Below are positions 9,401 through 11,994 of a stretch of DNA of 11,994 nucleotides, in pieces. Source of the stretch: Phoronis ovalis (Eukaryota; Phoronida; Phoronidae). Each line of letters opens with the position of its first letter. The stretch's first letter is position 1. Below the pieces are notes generated by a model that was not told the DNA's origin, ran no database searches, and saw only the letters and a program-made list of their open reading frames with translations. Location of the stretch: NCBI GenBank assembly GCA_028565635.1, contig JAOXYB010020393.1, positions 2,039 through 14,032 on the forward strand, written 5' to 3'. Position numbers and translations under genes: made by a program.

Positions 9401-11849
9401 CATAATTACTAGAGCAAAACGGCTGTCTCGTTCAAGAGCAGCTTAGAAGAAATTCCTTCCTTTGACACTTGTCATTTTGCATTACTTTCTTAGAGATGCA
9501 TTATCAGATAACAGTATTGAAGCCTGTGTTAAATAGTAACTTGAGGCCTAAAAGAAAAAAATATATGTTTCTGATCACCTGACCGACCCTAAGTTTAACC
9601 TCCAACCCATAAATTTTTAAGGCCAAAAAAAATTATTCTTTTTAGTTTGTCTTTCATTTTTTGCTTAATAATAAAATCCCTACCTACCTACCCTATTTTT
9701 TTCACATCGTTACTGGAACACACAATTTTTTCTTTTAGGCCTGATTGAAAATGTCCCTCAAGATACTCACCCCTTACTTGCTATAATTATAACACCTTTT
9801 TCCGTTTTGTTCTATTGACTATGAATAACATTGTGAGGAGCAAGTCTTTAAAAAGTTATTCATATGTAATGAATGCTTATTCATTCAGTGGATAAAAAGT
9901 CACAAACTGTCACATGCTGTATGGTTTTATATTTATATTGGAGGCGATGCTTGCTTTCTATAACTTTGGTATCTGTGAACTACTTATATGTTAAACGTGT
10001 GCAACTTGAAAAAATTTACATGTCATTCTGTTGTGCTATTTAACATATGTAAGTCATTAGTCAAGCTCAACAAGCATTAAGCATAGAATTTGCTGTCAAC
10101 TGCTTGTACTAAGAGTTAAAAGCTATTAGTTGTCTCAATGTGACAAATACTTTTTACAGTACAATATTTGATATTTTACAGGATAATGTACCAATGGAAC
10201 TTGTGGAGCTACTCAAAAGTAGCAAGAATCAGTTTATAGAACGGCTTTTCTCAGACTACAGTATAGATGCACCAGGAAAAAAGAAGAAAACTGTTTTATC
10301 TAAATTCAAAGTTAGTTATAATCATGATGATTGTTTCACATTTTGCTCTTACTTGCAATCAATTGCTTCCTGGTATAAAATAATAACTGACTGTAACAAA
10401 TGAACATAATAACTGACTGTAACAAATGAACATAATAACTGACTGTAACAAATGAACATAATAACTGACTGTAACAAATGAACTAGCAACTGCTGGTTGC
10501 TTTTGCTTATTATCTTATCAAATTGTATTCATCGTCTTGATTAAATAGAGGAAGCCAGTCTTGTCAGAGTTGCTACTTTATGAGAAGAACCTTTATACAT
10601 TGGCTTTTAGTGTTTTTTTGTCCATTAGTCATTTAACCTGCATGTATTATTAAACAGGATTCTATGTTACAAAGGGAAAACTTGGTTGTTTCTGAGTTAT
10701 GGTAACATAATTCCTGAATATACTTGCACATAACCATCTATTAACATGTTTTATTTGCAGAGCTCAATGGATCATTTAATGAGTACCCTGAACACTGCTA
10801 ATGCCCATTACATCCGTTGTATTAAACCGAATTCCCAATGCTTACCTGGCATATATGATGGTAACTTTGTTATGTCACAGCTTGAAGCTTGTGGAGTGAT
10901 TGAAACGGTTGAAATTGGCCGCCATGCTTTTCCTGCAAGGTTAGTTATTTGTGTATCATACAAACCTGCATGAAAGATCCATTAATTGTTATTATCTCTA
11001 CACTGTTTTCATAATTGCCTTGAAGCTTAAAGTCTATTTTATTACCACAGTGGACAGATAGCATATGGCACAAGTACACTATTCATTTTCGTATCTACTG
11101 TATTGGTAACATTTCTTTTTATAATACCTTGCCTGATGTTCCAATGAAATTTTTGTAGTCACATATTGAGGTAATTATGTCTAGCTTACAATTGCACTTT
11201 GCAGGCTTCCTTTTCACTTAAGAATCTTCCAAGATTTTGTAACTAAAAAACGCATTTTCATACTTCTCTGATATCCGTCATTTTACGAAAATTACAACCA
11301 TTTTTAAATAAAAGTGATCAACACGGGCAACCCCAAAGAAAAGGAGAAAAAATTTGCATATATTAATACACTGAGCAATATTTTCGTGGGTAGGGCACCA
11401 TGGTCTGGAGGTTTTAGGGCTGAGGTTGTACCAAGGAAGAGTGTATAAAGGTTTTAAAAAATTATTTTGAGAAAAACTAAATATTTAATTCATAAGGCTG
11501 CTGATCTAAACAGTACAAATGACTTATGTGGTGATGTCTCATTTACAGTGTAGGTTATGCTATCAAACAGCAATGATGTTCTTGAAAATTGTTTTAATAT
11601 GATTTCTTGATAATTCCTTTTCTCCATCTTTCAGAATTGCTTACACAGAGTTTTTGCAGCGGTACGGTCTTCTTCTACGAGGTAACACTTCAAAACATAT
11701 CCTGACTAGCACAGAATATGGAGCTAACAAAGAGAATGAAGTGAATTGTGATCTCGAGTCAGAAAATCTACTGAATTTGGTGCTAAGGAAAAGGAGTGGC
11801 GATACCCCTAGAAAGAGTACACCTAAACAGAAACAAAGGAGGAGAGCTG
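361..11849 (+). CDS. MYO19: Class XIX myosin (Myo19) motor domain, 12 exons, partial at both ends
   Basis: Actin-dependent ATPase motor. In vertebrates MYO19 sits on the mitochondrial outer membrane, moves mitochondria on actin and helps partition them at division. Joining 12 GT-AG exons gives 581 codons plus one base without a stop (residue numbers below count from the first visible codon). Seen in order: NP-x-x-EAFGNA (36-45), switch I NSSRFGK (52-58), transducer LLEKTR and NFHIFYQ (79-100), TEDS position S222, DCLAK (238-242), switch II DIYGFE (273-278), relay helix (285-301), HYAG (390-393), EKNK (404-407), HYIRCIKPN (466-474) and SH helix (487-510). Class XIX is chosen because [33 protein letters not shown] and [11 protein letters not shown] follow remembered human MYO19 far better than other classes. 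Switch I R55 and switch II E278, the conserved salt bridge, are both kept, so the motor looks functional. The P-loop, converter, IQ motifs and tail lie outside the window. [Confidence was missing from the original answer; 0 is a placeholder required by the schema, not an assessment.]. Confidence 0.
836..1013 (+). repeat. Diverged short duplication, about 60-bp period
   Basis: Segments 901-950 and 962-1013 are clear copies: both read AAAAGTGAAAAC..., then ATTTGAAGC(C/G)GTC, then (C)CGTAAAACAAGGTTT or TTGTTAAACAAGGTTT. A weaker partial copy around 836-876 shares 'AAGTCGGTCAAACTTGTTAAA'-like sequence. The copies differ at several positions and so are old. The origin, whether tandem duplication or remnant of a dispersed repeat, cannot be told from the window. 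Confidence 0.65.
1199..1473 (+). repeat. 26-bp minisatellite, 11 units
   Basis: Eleven head-to-tail units with consensus AAAGTGTCTCATAACTGG then CTCAAGCT or CCCAAGTT. Units start at 1199, 1224, 1250, 1266, 1292, 1318, 1344, 1370, 1396, 1422 and 1448. Nearly all are 26 bp; the first is 25 and the third is cut to 16. Units differ by a few substitutions each, so the array is not freshly expanded. It is intronic and has no coding potential that I can see. Confidence 0.95.
2037..2106 (+). CDS. MYO19: Myo19 exon b (window exon 2): switch I
   Basis: This 70-base exon lies between TTACAG and a GTGAGA donor. Its first two bases complete the glycine of EAFGNA. It carries the switch I loop [13 protein letters not shown] (residues 50-62), which binds the nucleotide gamma-phosphate and Mg in all myosins. 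The usual second asparagine of NNNSSRFGK is histidine here. R55 is the salt-bridge arginine paired with switch II E278. It is too short to stand out as an open frame and was found by motif and phase. It ends with two bases of an arginine codon. Confidence 0.93.
2588..2614 (+). repeat. Perfect 10-bp inverted repeat (hairpin)
   Basis: GAGTCTCATG at 2588-2597 is followed by a 7-base loop and CATGAGACTC at 2605-2614. The arms are perfect and much richer in G+C than the surroundings. It lies 27 bases before the 41-bp minisatellite. Confidence 0.85.
2641..2815 (+). repeat. 41-bp minisatellite, 4 units plus a fragment
   Basis: Units at 2641-2686, 2687-2727, 2728-2768 and 2769-2809, then six bases of a fifth. 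Each reads AATCTTCCACTCATATACAC followed by ACACAGGCATACTATACACAT. The first unit has a 5-base insertion (GCTCA); units 2 to 4 differ by single bases, so this array is young. Every unit carries an internal CA run. Confidence 0.96.
5090..5192 (+). CDS. MYO19: Myo19 exon c (window exon 3): transducer strand
   Basis: Residues 66-100. The acceptor is GATTCCAG and the donor CAG|GTGGGT. The product reads [17 protein letters not shown] then [10 protein letters not shown], the beta-strand and helix that couple the nucleotide site to the actin interface. The family consensus at the end is ERNFHIFYQ (remembered human MYO19 has SERNFHIFYQ); here residue 93 is cysteine (TGT at 5169-5171) in place of that arginine. 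The reading frame stays open on both sides: upstream to 5031, and downstream through most of the next intron to a stop at 5451-5453. Confidence 0.94.
5193..5478 (+). other. Short intron (286 bp), mostly open in the upstream frame
   Basis: GTGGGT donor and TTTTCTAG acceptor. Reading on from exon c, the frame stays open for 86 codons before TAG at 5451-5453, only 25 bases from the next exon. The would-be peptide includes a hydrophobic stretch around 5335-5410. Splicing is clearly required to continue the motor domain. Confidence 0.85.
5479..5563 (+). CDS. MYO19: Myo19 exon d (window exon 4): variable surface segment after HIFYQ
   Basis: Residues 101-128 plus one base. This part of the upper 50-kDa subdomain diverges strongly between myosins, so identification rests on position, open phase and splice sites (TTTTCTAG acceptor, ACAG|GTATTT donor) rather than on similarity. 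It begins [14 protein letters not shown] and ends near ADLTGRNT. It joins in frame to the next exon, which resumes recognisable myosin sequence. The 3' boundary fits the phase exactly, giving an aspartate codon across the junction. Confidence 0.8.
5564..6177 (+). other. Intron (614 bp)
   Basis: GTATTT donor and TTTTATAG acceptor. A 62-codon open frame at 5684-5872 resembles no family I know and has no splice sites placing it in the myosin frame; I see nothing else. Confidence 0.85.
6178..6345 (+). CDS. MYO19: Myo19 exon e (window exon 5): [10 protein letters not shown] helix, upper 50-kDa
   Basis: Residues 129-184 plus one base. It contains [20 protein letters not shown] followed by S-A-I-L-H-I-S-N, corresponding to the myosin pattern of a MxxxG helix, then 'IxxxLAAILHLGNI'. 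An acidic patch [12 protein letters not shown] (172-183) follows, where human MYO19 is also acidic. Two donors are possible at the end: A|GTAGGT (exon end 6345) and AG|GTTTAT (end 6348 or nearby). Only the first joins in frame to the next exon, because the other phase hits a stop soon after the junction, so 6345 is used. Confidence 0.88.
6346..6799 (+). other. Intron (454 bp)
   Basis: GTAGGT donor and TAATTGCAG acceptor. AT-rich, with a short TATATATCTATCTCTATATAATT-like low-complexity stretch near 6757-6790. Nothing else recognisable. Confidence 0.85.
6800..7054 (+). CDS. MYO19: Myo19 exon f (window exon 6): cardiomyopathy loop, TEDS position, DCLAK helix
   Basis: Residues 185-269 plus one base, the longest exon here. 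The acceptor is TAATTGCAG and the donor ATAG|GTAGGT. It reads [20 protein letters not shown], then the surface loop that contacts actin, then [20 protein letters not shown]. The last stretch is nearly the human MYO19 sequence and is the best single class marker in the window. The TEDS residue, 16 positions before DCLAK, is S222 (AGC at 6910-6912) in the context RRQS. In many classes this position is acidic or a phosphorylated Ser/Thr; remembered human MYO19 has glutamine there. Confidence 0.95.
7055..7755 (+). other. Intron (701 bp) with a local duplication
   Basis: GTAGGT donor and TTTACTCCAG acceptor. It begins with a diverged tandem duplication at 7070-7162. The open frame at 7547-7765 is out of frame with the next exon and is not a gene. 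No other structure is seen. Confidence 0.85.
7070..7162 (+). repeat. Diverged tandem duplication, about 46-bp unit
   Basis: Unit 1 (7070-7114) reads CACTGTTTGCTCAACTCCCA and on through GGAAATATGATGTTTCCTGT; unit 2 (7115 to about 7162) reads CGCTGTTTGCTAAACTTCCA and on through ACTATGATATTTTCCTCATG. Part of the motif (ACGGAAATATGAT) recurs near 7249-7261. The copies have several differences and an insertion. Confidence 0.75.
7756..7877 (+). CDS. MYO19: Myo19 exon g (window exon 7): switch II and relay helix
   Basis: Residues 270-310. The acceptor is TTTACTCCAG and the donor CTACAG|GTTAGT. It encodes [10 protein letters not shown] (switch II, DIYGFE at 273-278) and the relay helix [17 protein letters not shown], which carries the movement of switch II to the converter. 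Glutamate 278 is the partner of switch I R55. The sequence is strongly conserved with all myosins, and the tyrosine in DIYGFE plus [15 protein letters not shown] fits class XIX well. The exon ends on a codon boundary. Confidence 0.96.
7878..8378 (+). other. Intron (501 bp)
   Basis: GTTAGT donor and ATTTTGCAG acceptor. AT-rich sequence with no repeat, RNA or coding signal that I can support. Confidence 0.85.
8379..8489 (+). CDS. MYO19: Myo19 exon h (window exon 8): [13 protein letters not shown] strand
   Basis: Residues 311-347, 37 whole codons, with an ATTTTGCAG acceptor and a GAG|GTAATA donor. It encodes the motif [20 protein letters not shown], equivalent to the general 'EGIxWxxIxFxDNxxCLDLIE' of myosin motors, and starts the lower 50-kDa helix LLNE that continues into the next exon. 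Together with the neighbouring exons it forms the actin-contacting helix-loop-helix region. Both splice phases are 0, so skipping it would leave the frame intact. Confidence 0.95.
8490..8981 (+). other. Intron (492 bp) with an alternating purine-pyrimidine run near its end
   Basis: GTAATA donor and GCTAAG acceptor preceded by a long T run. The only notable structure is the TG/CG/CA alternating run at 8900-8938. Confidence 0.85.
8900..8938. repeat. 39-bp perfect alternating purine-pyrimidine tract
   Basis: From 8900 to 8938 every base alternates purine and pyrimidine. It passes from TATG and TGTGTG through GCGTGCGTACGTGCATGCATGC. It combines a TG microsatellite with CG steps, the composition that favours left-handed Z-DNA under supercoiling, and ends 43 bases before the exon at 8982. 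Confidence 0.9.
8982..9161 (+). CDS. MYO19: Myo19 exon i (window exon 9): helix-loop-helix, HYAG and LLEKNK
   Basis: Residues 348-407, 60 whole codons. The acceptor follows a T-run and GCTAAG, and the donor is AAG|GTTACT. It begins ECHLNRPSS, close to the remembered human MYO19 ECRLNRPSS and unlike most other classes, which have ECxFPxAT. It then reads [20 protein letters not shown] and E-K-N-K. The HYAG strand and EKNK turn are conserved in all motors. A 39-bp alternating purine-pyrimidine run ends 43 bases upstream of the acceptor. Confidence 0.95.
9162..10181 (+). other. Intron (1020 bp) with an inverted-repeat element
   Basis: GTTACT donor and TATTTTACAG acceptor. It contains the putative fold-back element at 9544-9742. 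Before and after it I see only AT-rich sequence, apart from a 6-bp hairpin near 9868-9887 that is likely chance. Confidence 0.85.
9544..9742. mobile_element. Putative small non-autonomous element (MITE-like) with 17-bp terminal inverted repeats
   Basis: AGGCCTAAAAGAAAAAA at 9544-9560 is matched by its exact reverse complement at 9726-9742. The similarity continues inward imperfectly for about 15 more bases, mostly differing by transitions. The interior has related pyrimidine-rich blocks: CTGACCGACCCTAAG in the left half and CCTACCTACCTACCC in the right. A second AGGCC followed by an A run begins near 9620, so the structure may be composite. There is no open frame, and I could not define a target-site duplication. 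A tRNA-derived SINE is possible, but I see no A and B boxes. Confidence 0.55.
10182..10310 (+). CDS. MYO19: Myo19 exon j (window exon 10): loop 2 with lysine cluster
   Basis: Residues 408-450, 43 codons, with a TATTTTACAG acceptor and an AAA|GTTAGT donor. It starts [16 protein letters not shown], the helix after EKNKD; note that the D is encoded across the intron. It ends TVLSKFK, matching VVSKFK of MYO19. Between them is loop 2, the surface loop that makes first contact with actin; it is short here and has four lysines in a row (440-443). Remembered human MYO19 has a more acidic, proline-rich loop at this site. The donor is weaker (AAA|GTTAGT) but phase 0 is required to join the next exon. 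Confidence 0.93.
10311..10760 (+). other. Intron (450 bp) with a perfect 26-bp tandem array
   Basis: GTTAGT donor and TTATTTGCAG acceptor. The array at 10380-10483 takes up almost a quarter of the intron; the remainder is unremarkable AT-rich sequence. Confidence 0.85.
10380..10483 (+). repeat. Perfect 26-bp tandem repeat, 4 units
   Basis: Four identical copies of ATAATAACTGACTGTAACAA followed by ATGAAC, at 10380-10405, 10406-10431, 10432-10457 and 10458-10483. Total identity points to a very recent expansion or to homogenisation. It starts 70 bases after the donor of exon j. Confidence 0.97.
10761..10939 (+). CDS. MYO19: Myo19 exon k (window exon 11): IRCIKPN strand and SH helices
   Basis: Residues 451-509 plus two bases. 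The acceptor is TTATTTGCAG and the donor GCAAG|GTTAGT. It contains [11 protein letters not shown] (466-476), the nearly invariant strand of the transducer, then [20 protein letters not shown] and FPAR, the SH2-SH1 helix pair that links relay and converter. The SH2-region cysteine (C494) is displaced by one residue relative to myosin II, as in human MYO19, and the SH1 cysteine is replaced by glycine (G503). NSQ after IKPN is a class XIX feature. Confidence 0.96.
10940..11634 (+). other. Intron (695 bp)
   Basis: GTTAGT donor and CATCTTTCAG acceptor. A G-richer patch at about 11386-11440 stands out in base composition, but its frames close quickly (the ATG in CACCATGG reads only five codons before a stop). 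Nothing else is seen. Confidence 0.85.
11635..11849 (+). CDS. MYO19: Myo19 exon l (window exon 12): start of converter region with basic insert; 3' end uncertain
   Basis: The acceptor is CATCTTTCAG. Translation reads [17 protein letters not shown] (510-526), matching 'FPxRxxxxxFxxRYxLL' at the start of the converter. Two donors fit the same phase: GAG|GTAACA after 11681 and CTG|GTAAGG after 11849. The longer form adds codons 527-581, hydrophilic and basic, with KEN (542-544), TPRK (567-570) and an R-R-R run near the end. MYO19 is known to have a poorly conserved insert at this place, so the longer form is plausible. Without splicing the frame runs on to TGA at 11882-11884. The core to 11681 is firm; the rest is moderate. 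Confidence 0.82.
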
Positions 11850-11994
11850 GTAAGGTTTTAAACCCAACCAACTTACTGCAATGATCACATACTGCAAAGT
11901 GTATAAATGTAAAATTAAATTTGGTGTTCTTCATACACCCTTCAATAAACATCACTTAATTTCTAAAGCATTGCTGTGTCTAGACAAAATTCAG
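11850..11994 (+). other. Start of the next intron, or alternative 3' terminal sequence
   Basis: Begins with a strong GTAAGG donor, so it is most simply intron. If the donor is unused, the frame adds 11 codons and stops at TGA (11882-11884), and an AATAAA hexamer lies at 11944-11949. The rest of the motor, the IQ motifs and the tail must then lie beyond the window. Confidence 0.6.
11944..11949 (+). promoter_or_regulatory. Possible polyadenylation signal AATAAA
   Basis: A canonical hexamer 60 bases after the in-frame stop at 11882-11884, with a TGCTGTGTCT stretch about 22 bases downstream that could serve as the GU-rich element. AATAAA is frequent by chance in AT-rich sequence, so use is unproven. 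Confidence 0.3.

Noticed and set aside
11386-11440. G-rich patch with CACCATGG, a possible start-codon context
   Set aside because: The frame closes after five codons, and it lies inside an intron of the myosin gene.
11641-11955. 104-codon minus-strand open frame opposite exon l
   Set aside because: It is the antisense shadow of the converter-region exon and its downstream sequence; no conserved motif.
1-11994. A novel multi-gene system, RNA gene or CRISPR-like array
   Set aside because: All strong coding signal belongs to one myosin gene; the tandem arrays lack spacers and are ordinary minisatellites; no tRNA B-box or other RNA signature was found by eye.

Overview
The window holds one gene read on the + strand: the middle of a class XIX unconventional myosin (Myo19, the actin motor of the mitochondrial outer membrane), split into twelve coding exons between 361 and about 11849. 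The organism is an intron-rich, AT-rich animal. Introns are about 0.3 to 3 kb, all GT-AG, and carry minisatellites and a small fold-back element. The protein resembles vertebrate MYO19 clearly but not closely, which suggests an invertebrate; a mollusc or other spiralian is a guess from the look of the repeats, not a demonstrated assignment.

Layout: 1-360 is intron. Exons lie at 361-487, 2037-2106, 5090-5192, 5479-5563, 6178-6345, 6800-7054, 7756-7877, 8379-8489, 8982-9161, 10182-10310, 10761-10939 and 11635-11849. They join in a consistent phase into 581 codons plus one base with no stop. This open frame starts just after the P-loop lysine (GESGAGK would be in the preceding exon, outside the window). 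It runs through switch I, the transducer, the cardiomyopathy loop with its TEDS position, switch II and relay helix, loop 2, the IRCIKPN strand and the SH helices, and ends in the segment leading to the converter. The start codon, P-loop, converter, IQ motifs and mitochondria-binding tail are not in the window, so the gene is partial at both ends through truncation by the window. I see no sign of pseudogenisation.

Introns contain an 11-copy 26-bp minisatellite (1199-1473), a 4-copy 41-bp minisatellite (2641-2815), a perfect 4-copy 26-bp array (10380-10483), diverged duplications (836-1013 and 7070-7162), a 39-bp alternating purine-pyrimidine run (8900-8938) and a roughly 200-bp element with 17-bp terminal inverted repeats (9544-9742). 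I found no convincing tRNA, rRNA, CRISPR, viral or second protein-coding gene on either strand.

The points most worth a second look are in the motor itself: a serine in an RRxS context at the TEDS position, a cysteine in place of the conserved ERNFH arginine, a lysine-rich loop 2, and a last exon with two in-phase donor sites. The latter could switch in or out a 56-codon basic segment with KEN and TPRK motifs, or run on to a stop and a polyadenylation signal. I do not see a novel multi-gene system.
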